From assembly GCF_900112375.1 (NCBI RefSeq), contig NZ_FOLS01000022.1:62001-126000 (forward strand): 64,000 bases of DNA, in the 5' to 3' direction. This document shows, one piece after another, positions 35,170 through 44,338 of the stretch. Below the pieces are notes generated by a model. The model was not told where the DNA came from. It ran no database searches and saw only the letters and a program-made list of their open reading frames with translations. This DNA comes from Pseudomonas citronellolis (GTDB lineage: Bacteria > Pseudomonadota > Gammaproteobacteria > Pseudomonadales > Pseudomonadaceae). A program made the translations under genes and the position numbers. Within the stretch, counting starts at the first letter, position 1. Each line of letters starts with the position of its first letter.

Positions 35170-35924
35170 ACAGCTCCCTCGGCGCCTTCCAGGACGCCTT
35201 CGTCGACGCCCTCTACCAGCACCCGGCGGGCGAGCTGGCGGTGCTGGCCGCGCAGCCGGGCTTCAGCGTCTACCGCAACACCGTGCTCAAGGGCTGCGTC
35301 GATGCCCTGTGCGACAACTTCCCCGCCGTCGAGCGCCTGGTCGGCCGCGAGTGGCTGGCCGCCGTCGCGGCGCTATATGCCCGCGAGACGCCGCCGAACG
35401 ACGCGCGGCTGATCCTCTACGGCGAAGGCTTCGCCGACTTCCTCGATGCTTTCGAACCGGCCCGCCAGTTGCCCTACCTGGCCGACGTGGCGCGCCTGGA
35501 CCGGCTCTGGCTGGAGGCCTTCGCCGCCGAGCAGGAACCCGCCCTGGCCCTGGCCGAACTGGCCGGCATGACCGCCACCGACCTCGCCCGCTGCCGCCTG
35601 CGCCCGCGGAGCAATGTGCGCTGGCGCTGGTTCGGCGGCCAGCCGATCTACAGCCTGTGGCGCTACAACCGCGAGGCGCTGCCCTTGCCGGAGGACATCC
35701 CCTGGCACGGCGAAGGCGCCCTGCTGGTGGGCAGCGCCGCGGGCGTCGCCTGGCAGCCGCTGGACCTCGGCGCCTGCGCCTTCCTCGACGCCTGCGCCGC
35801 CGGGCACGACCTCGACCGGGCCTCCGCCCTGGCGCTGCAGGCCCAGCCCGACCTGGACTTCACCGCCCTGCTCGGCCGCCTGCTGGCCGCCGCGGCCTTC
35901 GCCCCGCTCATCCTGCCCCACTGA
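35166..35924 (+). CDS. bufC: DUF2063 partner protein (BufC-like)
   Basis: 252 residues. The N-terminal DUF2063 signature is clear ([20 protein letters not shown] then [12 protein letters not shown], about 35-65). It is followed by a helical region and a C-terminal domain ([17 protein letters not shown]). BufC-type proteins bind precursor peptide and assist the MNIO enzyme. ATG overlaps the bufB stop (ATGA), typical of obligate partners. Despite the Pfam note of putative DNA binding, I infer a peptide-recognition role from context. Confidence 0.9.
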   Translation: MNSSLGAFQDAFVDALYQHPAGELAVLAAQPGFSVYRNTVLKGCVDALCDNFPAVERLVGREWLAAVAALYARETPPNDARLILYGEGFADFLDAFEPARQLPYLADVARLDRLWLEAFAAEQEPALALAELAGMTATDLARCRLRPRSNVRWRWFGGQPIYSLWRYNREALPLPEDIPWHGEGALLVGSAAGVAWQPLDLGACAFLDACAAGHDLDRASALALQAQPDLDFTALLGRLLAAAAFAPLILPH

Positions 35925-35934
35925 GGAACCCGCC

Positions 35935-36402
35935 ATGGACATCACCCACGCCCCGTCGACGAACCCCGGCCTGCGCCAGCGCTGGAACCGCCTGGCCGAC
36001 GCCCTGCAGCGCCTGCTCGGCGAATCCTTCCTGTGCCTGGTGGCGCGCCTGGGCATCGCCTCGATCTTCTTCCTCTCCGGGCGCACCAAGGTGGAGGGCC
36101 TGCTGACCATCACTCCAAGCACCTACGAGCTGTTCCAGAGTGAATACGCGCTGCCGCTGGTCCCGCCGCACATCGCCGCGCACCTGGCCACCTACGCCGA
36201 GCACCTGTTCCCGCTGCTGCTGGTGCTGGGCCTGGGCACGCGCCTCTCGGCCCTGGCCCTGCTGGGCATGACCACGGTGATCGAGGTGTTCGTCTACCCC
36301 GACGCCTGGCCCACCCACCTGTCCTGGGCCGGCCTGCTCCTGCTGCTGGTCGCCCGCGGCGGCGGCCGGCTGTCGCTGGACCGCCTGCTGGGCATCCGCT
36401 GA
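35935..36402 (+). CDS. DoxX-family membrane protein of the bufferin operon
   Basis: 155 residues with four hydrophobic helices ([67 protein letters not shown]). DoxX proteins are small quinone-linked or redox-associated membrane proteins and are frequent last genes of BufABC/HvfABC operons. GAGGAA precedes the ATG, ten bases after bufC. The exact function is unknown; supplying electrons or helping membrane handling of the modified peptide are possibilities. Confidence 0.85.
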   Translation: MDITHAPSTNPGLRQRWNRLADALQRLLGESFLCLVARLGIASIFFLSGRTKVEGLLTITPSTYELFQSEYALPLVPPHIAAHLATYAEHLFPLLLVLGLGTRLSALALLGMTTVIEVFVYPDAWPTHLSWAGLLLLLVARGGGRLSLDRLLGIR

Positions 36403-36418
36403 GCGGCGCCGTCTCAGC
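36398..36418. terminator. Small hairpin spanning two convergent stop codons
   Basis: GCTGAG (36398-36403) and CTCAGC (36413-36418) pair around a nine-base GC loop. The TGA of doxX and the TGA of the cyclase gene (TCA on the plus strand) sit in the arms. The 6-bp stem is short and there is no T-run, so termination is only possible, not shown. Confidence 0.35.
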
Positions 36419-37199
36419 CTTCGAAGATCGCCACGGCGCGGACGAACCCCGCCGAGGCGTGGCGGATCTTGTAAGGGAAGCAACTGACCAGGAAGCCGTC
36501 GGCCGGCAGCTGGTCGAGGTTGGCCAGCTTCTCCATCTGCCCGTAGCCGATGTCGCGGCCGGCCTTGTGGCCTTCCCAGATGAGCGCGGCGTCACCGCTT
36601 TCGGCGAAGCGTTCGCGGGTGTACTTGAAGGGCGCGTCCCAGCTCCAGGCGTCGGTGCCCACCACCCGCACGCCGCGCTGCAGCAGGTAGAGCGTGGCCT
36701 CGCGGCCCATGCCGACGCCGGCCTCCAGGTAGCCCGGCTGGCCGAACAGGCTGCCGGCGCGGGTGTTCACCAGCACGATGTCCAGCGGTTGCAGCGCGTG
36801 GCCGATGCGCGCCAGTTCCGTCTCCACTTCGGCCGCCGTCACCACGTGGCCGTCGGGCAGGTGGCGGAAGTCCAGCTTCACCCCCGGTTGTAGGCACCAC
36901 TCCAGCGGCAGTTCGTCGATGCCGAAGGCCGGCTTGCCGCCGTCGGTGGTGGAGGCGTAGTGCCAGGGCGCGTCCATGTGGGTGCCGCTGTGGGTGGTGA
37001 TCTGCAGGCGCTCGGCGGCCCAGGCCTCGTTGCCCGGCAGGTCTTCCTTGCGCAGGCCGGGGAACATCGCGGCCATTTCCGGCCAGCCCTGCTGGTGGTC
37101 CATGTAGTCGATCTTCGGCAGCAACGGCGGCGGGTCGGTATAGGGGTTGTTCTCCAGGCTCACCGAGAGGTCGAGCAGGCGGCGCTTGCTCAGGTTCAT
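36414..37199 (-). CDS. Cyclase-family (kynurenine-formamidase-like) hydrolase
   Basis: 261 residues. The metal-binding signature HSGTHMDAPWHY (HxGTHxDxPxH, near residues 70-81) and the later DAWSWDAPFKYT region identify the cyclase superfamily, which contains formamidases and other zinc hydrolases acting on amides, lactones or cyclic intermediates. It is the last gene of a six-gene overlapping operon (MFS, SDR, cupin, FAH, epimerase, cyclase) and starts within the epimerase stop (ATGA). Ring opening or lactone hydrolysis in the pathway is likely; tryptophan metabolism is not supported by neighbours. Confidence 0.85.
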   Translation of the reverse strand: MNLSKRRLLDLSVSLENNPYTDPPPLLPKIDYMDHQQGWPEMAAMFPGLRKEDLPGNEAWAAERLQITTHSGTHMDAPWHYASTTDGGKPAFGIDELPLEWCLQPGVKLDFRHLPDGHVVTAAEVETELARIGHALQPLDIVLVNTRAGSLFGQPGYLEAGVGMGREATLYLLQRGVRVVGTDAWSWDAPFKYTRERFAESGDAALIWEGHKAGRDIGYGQMEKLANLDQLPADGFLVSCFPYKIRHASAGFVRAVAIFEG

Positions 37200-38179
37200 G
37201 CGGAAACTCCTTTGCGGGCGGCCGCGCGGCTGCGGCGCGGCGCAAGGTCGAGGGCGTTGCGCAGCAGCGCGGCGGCCGAGCCGTCGTGGCGGAAGCCCAG
37301 GGCGCGGGCCTGCGGCGTGCGCAGCGGCGGGAAGCGGCCGAACAGCGCTTCCAGCTGCGCGTCGGGCTCGAAGGCGATGCGCGCGCGGTTGGCCTCGCCG
37401 AAGCTGGCGGCCAGGGCGTCGAGCACCTGGGCGATGGACAGCTGCAGCACCGGCAGTTGCCACACGCGCCGCGCGCCGGGGTTCTCCAGCTCGGCGGCGT
37501 GCAGCAGGTTGTCCACGCAGCAGCGCGCCGACATCCACCAGGCACTGGCCTGCGGCGACACCGGGCAGGTGTAGGGCTCGCCGGCGGCGTAGGCGTGCAA
37601 CAGGTCGCTCATGAAGGCCGAGCGCAGGCCGTTGGGCTGCCGCGGCCGGGCGACGATGCCGGGCAGGCGCAGGGCGCGGCCGTCCACCTCGCCGCGGCGG
37701 GCCAGGTCCTCCAGGGCGGTTTCCACCATCAGCTTGTGCGCGGCGTAGGACAGTTGCGGGTGCGCCGGCTGCGCCTCGTCCATGCGCGCCGGCAGCTCGC
37801 CGCCGTACACTGCCACGCTGCTGGCGTACACCAGCACCGGCGGGCGCTCGCGGTGGCGCAGTTGCTGCAGCAGTTCCAGGCTGGCCTGCAGGTTGACCTG
37901 GTAGCCCAGTTCGTACTGCGCCTCGGCAGCGCCGCCGGGCACGCTGACCAGGTGGAACACCACGTCGATGCCGTCGGCCAGCACCCGGCGCAGCAGCGCC
38001 GGGTCGGTGACGCTGCCGAAGTGGCGGCGCAGGCGGCGGTCGTCCGGCAGGCCGTCCAGTTGCTGGTCGAGCAGCAGCAGCGCGTCTATCCGCCGCCCGC
38101 GCAGCTCGCCCTGCTCCAGCAGGCGGCGGACCAGTTCGCGACCGACGAAACCATTGGCCCCGCTGACCATCACGCGCAT
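37196..38179 (-). CDS. NAD-dependent epimerase/dehydratase (extended SDR)
   Basis: 327 residues. The cofactor loop is MVSGANGFVGRELVRRL (GxxGxxG), Asp/hydrophobic adenine contacts follow, and the catalytic YxxxK is YAAHK with the upstream Ser in VYASSVAVYGGEL. Homologues include D-erythronate dehydrogenase-like enzymes acting on hydroxy acids. It overlaps the FAH gene by 10 bp at its start and the cyclase at its end, so it belongs to this catabolic operon. The substrate cannot be read from sequence. Confidence 0.85.
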   Translation of the reverse strand: MRVMVSGANGFVGRELVRRLLEQGELRGRRIDALLLLDQQLDGLPDDRRLRRHFGSVTDPALLRRVLADGIDVVFHLVSVPGGAAEAQYELGYQVNLQASLELLQQLRHRERPPVLVYASSVAVYGGELPARMDEAQPAHPQLSYAAHKLMVETALEDLARRGEVDGRALRLPGIVARPRQPNGLRSAFMSDLLHAYAAGEPYTCPVSPQASAWWMSARCCVDNLLHAAELENPGARRVWQLPVLQLSIAQVLDALAASFGEANRARIAFEPDAQLEALFGRFPPLRTPQARALGFRHDGSAAALLRNALDLAPRRSRAAARKGVSA

Positions 38180-39162
38180 GGCCAGCCCCCTTGCACCACG
38201 CGCTGGTCGATGGCGCCGAACAGCGCTTCGCCGTCCATGCCGCGGGCCTCCATGCGCACGCGGTCGCCGAAGCGCATGAAGCCGGTGCGCGGCGCGCCCT
38301 GGGCGAGGGTCTCGATGGCGCGGCGCTCGGCGATGCAGGCCGAGCCCACCGCGCGGTCGGCGTTGGACACGGTACCCGAGCCGATCAGGGTGCCGGCACT
38401 CAGCCTGCGCGTCAGGGCCGCATGGGCGATCAACTGGTGGAAGCCGAAGTGCATGGCGCCGCCGTGGGGGTGGCCGAACCATTCGCCGTTCCACTCGACG
38501 TGCAGCGGCAGGTGCACGCGGCCATCGCGCCAGGCCGCGCCCAGTTCGTCCGGGGTCACCGCCACCGGGGCGAAACTGCTGGCGGGCTTGGCCTGGAGGA
38601 AGCCGAAGCCGGTCTTCATTTCCCGCGGCGCCAGGGCGCGCAGGCTGACGTCGTTGAGCTGCAGCACCAGGCGTACGTGCGTCAGGGCGCGTTCGGCCGG
38701 GCAGCCCATGGGCACCGCGTCCACCAGCACGGCGAACTCGCCTTCGAAGTCGATGCCGTGGGCCTCGCTGGGCAGCGGGATGTCCGCCCGCGGGCCGAGG
38801 AAGTCGTCGCCGGCGCCCTGGTAGATCAGCGGGATGCTGTCGGCGCCGTCGATGGGCTCCAGGTCGAAGGCCTTCTGCATCAGCTCGCCATGGCTGAGGA
38901 AGCAGGAGCCGTCCAGCCATTGCCAGGCGCGCGGCAGCGGCGCGGCCAGCTGCGCCGGGTCGAGGGCGAAGGCGCCATCCGCCTCGTCGGCGTTCAGGCG
39001 CTGGTAGAGGCGTTGCAGGGCGGGTTCGACGGCGGGCCAGTCGTCCAGCGCCGCCTGCAGGGTGGCGGCGATGGCGCTGGCGTCCACCGCCCGCTGCAGG
39101 TCGCGGGAGACCACCAGCAGGCGGCCGTCGCGGCTGCCGTCGTTGAGGCTGGCGAGCTTCAT
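38170..39162 (-). CDS. Fumarylacetoacetate hydrolase (FAH) family enzyme
   Basis: 330 residues with an N-terminal FAH cap (MKLASLNDGSRDGRLLVVS). The metal-binding core is visible (IDFEGEFAVLVD; VLQLNDVSLR; SAGTLIGSGTVSN). FAH-fold enzymes hydrolyse or decarboxylate beta-diketo and 2-oxo acids produced after aromatic ring cleavage, for example 4-fumarylacetoacetate or acylpyruvates. Context with a dioxygenase and hydrolases supports such a step. It overlaps the cupin stop as ATGA. Identity with tyrosine-pathway FahA is unlikely, as no homogentisate dioxygenase is adjacent. Confidence 0.88.
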   Translation of the reverse strand: MKLASLNDGSRDGRLLVVSRDLQRAVDASAIAATLQAALDDWPAVEPALQRLYQRLNADEADGAFALDPAQLAAPLPRAWQWLDGSCFLSHGELMQKAFDLEPIDGADSIPLIYQGAGDDFLGPRADIPLPSEAHGIDFEGEFAVLVDAVPMGCPAERALTHVRLVLQLNDVSLRALAPREMKTGFGFLQAKPASSFAPVAVTPDELGAAWRDGRVHLPLHVEWNGEWFGHPHGGAMHFGFHQLIAHAALTRRLSAGTLIGSGTVSNADRAVGSACIAERRAIETLAQGAPRTGFMRFGDRVRMEARGMDGEALFGAIDQRVVQGGWPCA

Positions 39163-39731
39163 GGCAGCAGCTCCTTCAGCGCCTCGGCGTAGCGGCCGTC
39201 GAGGAGGATGAAGACCATCCGCGCCATCTGCTCGGTGCGGTTGCTCCAGGCGTGGTTGGTGCCGCGTTGCACCACGATGTCGCCGCGCTTCAACTGCACT
39301 TCGCCTTCGTCCAGCACCAGCCACACCTCGCCTTCGGTGACGATGCCGTAGTCCAGGGTTTCGGTGCGGTGCATCAGCTTGTGCTTCGACTCGGCCTTGC
39401 CGGTGCCGGCGTGGGCCTGGCCGATCTCGGCGAAGGCGGCCGCCGCGTCCGCAGCGCTGACCTGGTTCTGCAGACTGTCCGGCGGGATGTCCACCACGCG
39501 GATCACGCTGCCCAGCGGGCCGGGGCTCAGTTGCAGCGGCTGGTTGGTCGGGTCATCGCCATTGTCCAGCGGCGCCGGGCTGGCGGCGCTGTTCCACACC
39601 TCGTAGAACACGGTGCCGGGCACCGCCTTGAGCGGGAAGACGTTGGGCGTCGGGCCGCAGCTGGCGACCACCGCCTGGCCCCGGGCGTCGTGCCCGGTGA
39701 CTATGCGCTTGAATTCGGGAAGCTGTTGCAT
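39159..39731 (-). CDS. Cupin-domain protein
   Basis: 190 residues with a C-terminal cupin barrel: LDYGIVTEGEVWLVLDEGEV is motif 1 and VVQRGTNHAWSNR is motif 2. Motif 1 has Tyr and Thr where typical metal cupins have two His, so only some ligands are retained (HRTETLDYG upstream, His in NHAW). It may be an isomerase, a sensor or a degenerate dioxygenase. The gene is followed by FAH with ATGA overlap and preceded by the SDR 11 bp away. Family assignment is firm; activity is unknown. Confidence 0.85.
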   Translation of the reverse strand: MQQLPEFKRIVTGHDARGQAVVASCGPTPNVFPLKAVPGTVFYEVWNSAASPAPLDNGDDPTNQPLQLSPGPLGSVIRVVDIPPDSLQNQVSAADAAAAFAEIGQAHAGTGKAESKHKLMHRTETLDYGIVTEGEVWLVLDEGEVQLKRGDIVVQRGTNHAWSNRTEQMARMVFILLDGRYAEALKELLP

Positions 39732-39742
39732 GGCATCTCCTT

Positions 39743-40516
39743 TCAATTGCCGTCGCCGATGGTGGTGCCACCGTCGACGATGAGGTTCTGGCCGCTGATG
39801 AAGGCGCCGCCGGGCGCGGCGAGCAGCAGCGCCAGGGCGGCCACCTCCTCGGGGCGGCCGACGCGGCGCAACGGGGTGAGCGCCAGACGGCGCCGCAGGA
39901 CTTCGGGGTTGTCGGTGAGCGGACGGGCGAACGCGGTCTGGATCACCCCGGGGCTGATGGCGTTGACGCGGATGTTCGCCGGGCCCCATTCCACCGCCAG
40001 GTTGCGCGCCAGCTGGGCCAGGCCGGCCTTGGACAGGCCGTAGAGGCCCAGGCCCTTGTTGCCGCGCACGCCGGCGATGCTGGCCATCAGCACCACGCTG
40101 CCGCCGCCGCGCGCGGCCATGGCCGGCAGCAGCGCATTGGTCAGCCAGAGGGCACTGCGCAGGTTGACGGTGAGGGTCAGCTCCCAGTCGGCGTCGCTGG
40201 CCGTGGCGAGCGGGCCCATGTGCGGCGCCACGCCGGCGTTGCAGACCAGCGCATCGAGGCCGCCGAGGCGCGCCAGGGCCTGTTCCGCCAGCCTCTGCAC
40301 GGCTTGCGGGTCACGCAGGTCGGCGGGCAGCGCGAGGGCCTCGATGCCCTCCTCCGCCAGCTGCGCCACGCTGCGCGCGCAGTCCTCGGCGTTTTCGCTG
40401 CTGATCGCCAGGCGCGCGCCGGCGCGGCCGTACTCGCGGGCGATGGCCAGGCCGATGCCGCGGGTGGCGCCGGTGATGAGCGCGGCCTTGCCGACCAGGG
40501 AGAAGAGTTCGCTCAT
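39743..40516 (-). CDS. SDR-family oxidoreductase
   Basis: 257 residues, classical SDR size. TGATRGIGLAIARE is the nucleotide loop, NAG (VCNAGVAP) follows, and the catalytic set is Ser in MASIAGV and YGLSK (Tyr/Lys). The end is the family consensus GQNLIVDGGTTIGDG. It should interconvert an alcohol and ketone with NAD(P). Its ATG overlaps the MFS stop as ATGA. Within the catabolic operon it may dehydrogenate a hydroxylated or diol intermediate. Confidence 0.88.
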   Translation of the reverse strand: MSELFSLVGKAALITGATRGIGLAIAREYGRAGARLAISSENAEDCARSVAQLAEEGIEALALPADLRDPQAVQRLAEQALARLGGLDALVCNAGVAPHMGPLATASDADWELTLTVNLRSALWLTNALLPAMAARGGGSVVLMASIAGVRGNKGLGLYGLSKAGLAQLARNLAVEWGPANIRVNAISPGVIQTAFARPLTDNPEVLRRRLALTPLRRVGRPEEVAALALLLAAPGGAFISGQNLIVDGGTTIGDGN

Positions 40517-41703
40517 AGCGCCTCCACCGCCGGCGCCGACCGGCCTCGGCGCAGCAGCACCAGGCACAGCGGGGCCAGGACCAGTTGGCCGATGGCGACC
40601 GCCAGCAAGGCCTGGGGCAGCTGCGGGTTGGCGCCGCCGCTGATCGCCAGCACCAGCAGCGGGCTGAGGAATTCACCGGCGAAGATGGACGCGGTGAAGC
40701 CGCCGGTGGCGCGGCCGCGCTGGTGGAAGCCGACCTGCAGCATCACCTGGGTGATCAGCGTCGGCAGCAGCAGGCCCACGCCCAGACCGTTGACCAGCAC
40801 CGCCAGCACCACAAGCGCGTGGCTGTCGGCCAGGGCCATGAGCGCACCGCCCAGGCCAGCGGTGGCGAAGCCCAGGGCCAGCAGGCGCCGCGCCGGCAGC
40901 GTGGCGAGCAGGCGGAAGGCCAGGGCCCCGGCGAGCACGCCGAGTTGGTTGGCGCCCATGGTCATGCCCACCTGCTGCGGAGCGTCCACGTGCAGCAGCT
41001 GCAGCAGGTAGCCGGCCTGCACCGGGACGATGAACAGGCTGACGCCGGCCAGCAGGGTCAGCAGGTACAGCGGCGCCAGCGCGGCCCAGGGGAAGCCTTC
41101 GGCGTCCGCGCGCGCCGGCCCGGCATGGCGCACCTGCGGCTCCCACAGCAATGCCGCCATCAGCGGCAGGCACAGCAGGCCCACCGCGTAGAGCGCGAAG
41201 GGCGTGCGCCAGCCGCTCTCCCCCAGCGCCCCGCCCAGGCCCATGAACAGCGCGGCGGACAGCGAGGTGGCGACCATCTGCAGGGCGAACAGGCGTTCGC
41301 GGCGCTGGCCGTCGAAGTAGTCGCCCATCAGGGTGGTGCAGCAGGTCATGATGCCCGCCTCGGCCAGGCCGATGCCGGCGCGGCTGGCGACGATCAGCCC
41401 CAGCGAGTCGAGCCACAGCGGCAGCACCCCGCACAGGCTGTACAGCAACATGCTGGCCAGCAGAAGCGGGCGCCGCCCGATGCGGTCGGCGAGCAACCCG
41501 GCCAGCGGCGCCAGGAAGGCGATCACCAGCGCTGGCAGGGTCAGGGCGACGGGCACCAGCACGGCGGCGCCGGGGGTTTCGGCGAAATGCGCCTGCATGC
41601 GCGGCAGCACCGGTGCGATGAGCACCGCGCCGAGCACCGGCAGGCAGCTGCCGAACAGCAGTAGCAGGGCTTGCGCGGCTCCGGCGGGGCGTGCGGCGGT
41701 CAT
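40513..41703 (-). CDS. MFS transporter
   Basis: 396 residues with twelve predicted helices. The MFS signature between helices 2 and 3 is GLLADRIGRRPLLLASM, and the mid-loop is charged (EPQVRHAGPARADAE). GGAGGT lies five bases before the ATG. It is first of the six-gene block and overlaps the SDR by four bases, so it probably imports the pathway substrate or exports a toxic intermediate. A dispersed repeat lies between it and the MMPL gene, so it may have its own promoter. Confidence 0.87.
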   Translation of the reverse strand: MTAARPAGAAQALLLLFGSCLPVLGAVLIAPVLPRMQAHFAETPGAAVLVPVALTLPALVIAFLAPLAGLLADRIGRRPLLLASMLLYSLCGVLPLWLDSLGLIVASRAGIGLAEAGIMTCCTTLMGDYFDGQRRERLFALQMVATSLSAALFMGLGGALGESGWRTPFALYAVGLLCLPLMAALLWEPQVRHAGPARADAEGFPWAALAPLYLLTLLAGVSLFIVPVQAGYLLQLLHVDAPQQVGMTMGANQLGVLAGALAFRLLATLPARRLLALGFATAGLGGALMALADSHALVVLAVLVNGLGVGLLLPTLITQVMLQVGFHQRGRATGGFTASIFAGEFLSPLLVLAISGGANPQLPQALLAVAIGQLVLAPLCLVLLRRGRSAPAVEAL

Positions 41704-41719
41704 TGCGCACCTCCGCGCC

Positions 41720-41850
41720 GGAAACCCATGGGGCCGTGGCGATGGGTATCGCTTCGCTCAACCCATCCTACGCAGGTGTTCCTGCCGCACCTGTAGGAGC
41801 GGGCCCTGCCCGCGATTCGCGCCCAGGGGGCGCTCCTACATGTGAAGCCG
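41720..41850. repeat. Dispersed elements between MFS and MMPL genes
   Basis: 41741-41772 is an inverse copy of the GTAGGATGGGTTGAGC element (reads GATGGGTATCGCTTCGC...CCTACG), preceded by GAAACCCATGGGGCC as at 7788. A REP pair follows (GTAGGAGCGGGCCCTGCC, 41792-41809, with GGGCGCTCCTAC, 41827-41838). This may attenuate read-through from the envelope genes into the MFS operon. Confidence 0.7.
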
Positions 41851-41863
41851 GCATTCGATGGAT

Positions 41864-44335
41864 TCAGGCATGGCATCGGGCGGTCCTCTGGTTGGGGTTC
41901 GGCTCGCAGCAGTCGCGGTCGTGGTGGACTTCCTCCAGGTGGTGCGCCGGCACGGCGGGTTGCGTCTGGCGCCGGGGCAGCAGGAAGTAGGCGAGCGCCG
42001 GCAGCAGGACCAGGGCGCCGACCATGTTCCAGACGAACATGAAGGCCAGCAGCACGCCCATGTCGGCCTGGAACTTGATGGGCGAGAAGATCCAGGTGCC
42101 CACGCCGATGGCCAGGGTCACGCCGGTGAGCATCACCACCTTGCCGGTGAACAGCAGCGCCCGGTAATAGGCGCTGGACAGGCTGGCGCCCTGGCGCAGC
42201 TGGGCCAGGACGATGCTCATGACGTACAGCGCGTAGTCCACGCCGATGCCCACGCCCAGGGCGATCACCGGCAGGGTGGCGACCTTCACGCCGATGCCCA
42301 GGGCCACCATCAGCGCCTCGCAGAGGATCGAGGTGAGCACCAGCGGCAGCACCGCGCAGAGCACCGCGCGCCAGGAACGGAAGGTCACCAGGCAGAGCAG
42401 GATCACCGCGCCGTAGACCCACCAGAGCATGTCGTGGTTGGCCTGCCTGACCACGATGTTGGTGGCCGCCTCGATGCCGGCGCTGCCGGCGGCGAGGAGG
42501 AACTTCGCCTGTTCGCTGTCGTTGTCGCGGGCGAAGGCCTGCACGCTGTCGACCACCCGCGCCAGGGTGTCGGCCTTGTGGTCGGTGAGGTAGGCGTACA
42601 GCGTCAGCAGGCTGCAGTCGTCGTTGTACAGGCCGCGCGGGGCGTTGGCGGTGACCATGTTCAGGGTGGCCTGGTTGTTCACCAGCTCGTACCACTTCGG
42701 GCTGCCCTCGGAGAGGCCCACCAGCACCCGGCGGTTGAGCAGCGCCAGGGAGTTGGTCGAATCCACGCCCGGCAGGCCGCGCAGTTGCCAGTCCAGGTCG
42801 TCGACGCGCTTGAGGGTGTCGTAGGCCGAGCAGGCGCCGGCCGGGGTCTGCACCATCACCGCGAACACGTCGCTGCTGGCGCCGTAGTGCTGGGTGACGA
42901 AGGCGTTGTCGCGGTTGTAACGCGAGTCCGGGCGCAGTTCCGGGGCACCGGCGTCGAGGTCGCCGATCTTCAGGTTGAGGCTCACCGCGTAGCCGCCGGC
43001 GGCCAGCAGCGCGGCCACCACTATGCAGAGGGCGGCCCAGCGGCGCTGGGTGAAGAGGTCGAGGAAGCGCCACACAGCGTGCTTGTCCGCCCCGCTCGCC
43101 TCGGCTTCCTCGGCGCGCAGGCTGCGCCGCGCCGCCTTCGGGCTGACGCCGACGTAGGACAGCAGCACCGGCAGCAGGATCAGGTTGGTGAAGATCAGCA
43201 CCGCCACGCCGAGGCTGGCGATCACCGCGAGGTCCTGGATGACCTGGATGCGGATGATCATCAGCACCGCGAAGCCCACCGCATCGCACAGCAGCGCGGT
43301 GAGCCCGGCGAGGAACAGCCGGCGGAAGGTGAAGCGCGCGGCGACCAGGCGGTGCATGCCGCGGCCGATGTCCTGCATGATGCCGTTCATCTTCTGTGCG
43401 CCATGGCTCATGCCGATGGCGAACACCAGGAAGGGCACCAGCACCGAATATGGGTCCAGTTCGTAGCCCAGCAAGGGCAGCAGGCCCAATTGCCAGACCA
43501 CCGCCACCAGCGAGCACAGCACAACCAGCGCGGTGCTGCGCACGCAGCGGGTGTACCAGTAGAGCACCGCGGCGGTGATGGCGATGGCGGCGGCGAAGAA
43601 CAGCAGGATCTGCTTCAGGCCGTCGATCAGGTCGCCGACCACCTTGGCGAAGCCGGTGATGTGGATGTCCACGCCCCGGGCCTGGTACTTGCCGCGCAGG
43701 GCCTCCAGCTCATGGGCGAAGGTGGTGTAGTCCAGCGCCTGGCCGTCGGGGGTCTTCTCCAGCAGCGGCACGTAGAGGATGCTCGAACGCTGGTCGAAGG
43801 CCACCAGTTGGCCGATCTCGTTGGAGCGCTCGACGTTGCGCTTGAGCGCTTCCAGGCTGGCGGCGCCGCCGTCGTAGCCGTCGGGGATCACCGGGCCGCC
43901 TTCCAGGCCGTCCTCGGTCACGCCGGTCCAGCGGGTGGACGGCGTCCACAGCGATTTCATCGCCGCGCGGTCCACGCCGGGCAGCAGGTACACCTCGTCG
44001 TTGAGCTGCTGCAGCACCTGCAGGTAGTGCTTGTCGTAGATGCTGCCTTGGGGGTTGGCCACGGCGATGCGCACGGCGTTGCCCAGGCCGGCCAGCTCCT
44101 GGCGGTGGTCCAGGTAGTTGAGGATGAACGGGTGCTCGCGCGGGATCATCTTCTCGAAGCTGGCGTTGAGCGTCAGCCGCGTGGCCTGCCAGCCCAGCAG
44201 CAGGGTCGCCGCCAGGCACAGCAGCAGGACCAGGCCGCGGTGGTTGAACAGGGCGCGTTCCAGCAGCGAGCCGGAAGCGCTGTCGAAGTCGTCGAGGCGG
44301 CCGCTGGACGGCGCGGGGGAAGTCGGGGCGTGCAT
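41864..44335 (-). CDS. RND/MMPL-superfamily transporter
   Basis: 823 residues. The topology is two repeats of one helix, a large periplasmic loop and five helices. The first loop starts LTLNASFEKMIPREHPF; helix blocks include LLFFAAAIAITAAVLYWY and VATLPVIALGVGIGVDYALY, the GxxxDY-type motif of proton-driven RND proteins. It lacks tripartite-pump hallmarks and resembles the MMPL-like exporters that accompany DUF1302, DUF1329 and YCF48 proteins. These four genes run together here (41864-48661), suggesting a trans-envelope system for a hydrophobic compound. The start is three bases after the YCF48 stop. The C-terminus is charged and Cys-containing. Confidence 0.88.
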   Translation of the reverse strand: MHAPTSPAPSSGRLDDFDSASGSLLERALFNHRGLVLLLCLAATLLLGWQATRLTLNASFEKMIPREHPFILNYLDHRQELAGLGNAVRIAVANPQGSIYDKHYLQVLQQLNDEVYLLPGVDRAAMKSLWTPSTRWTGVTEDGLEGGPVIPDGYDGGAASLEALKRNVERSNEIGQLVAFDQRSSILYVPLLEKTPDGQALDYTTFAHELEALRGKYQARGVDIHITGFAKVVGDLIDGLKQILLFFAAAIAITAAVLYWYTRCVRSTALVVLCSLVAVVWQLGLLPLLGYELDPYSVLVPFLVFAIGMSHGAQKMNGIMQDIGRGMHRLVAARFTFRRLFLAGLTALLCDAVGFAVLMIIRIQVIQDLAVIASLGVAVLIFTNLILLPVLLSYVGVSPKAARRSLRAEEAEASGADKHAVWRFLDLFTQRRWAALCIVVAALLAAGGYAVSLNLKIGDLDAGAPELRPDSRYNRDNAFVTQHYGASSDVFAVMVQTPAGACSAYDTLKRVDDLDWQLRGLPGVDSTNSLALLNRRVLVGLSEGSPKWYELVNNQATLNMVTANAPRGLYNDDCSLLTLYAYLTDHKADTLARVVDSVQAFARDNDSEQAKFLLAAGSAGIEAATNIVVRQANHDMLWWVYGAVILLCLVTFRSWRAVLCAVLPLVLTSILCEALMVALGIGVKVATLPVIALGVGIGVDYALYVMSIVLAQLRQGASLSSAYYRALLFTGKVVMLTGVTLAIGVGTWIFSPIKFQADMGVLLAFMFVWNMVGALVLLPALAYFLLPRRQTQPAVPAHHLEEVHHDRDCCEPNPNQRTARCHA

Positions 44336-44338
44336 GGC

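Noticed and set aside
36414-37199. Calling the cyclase kynB (kynurenine formamidase)
   Set aside because: No kynureninase or tryptophan dioxygenase nearby; the family covers many other hydrolases.
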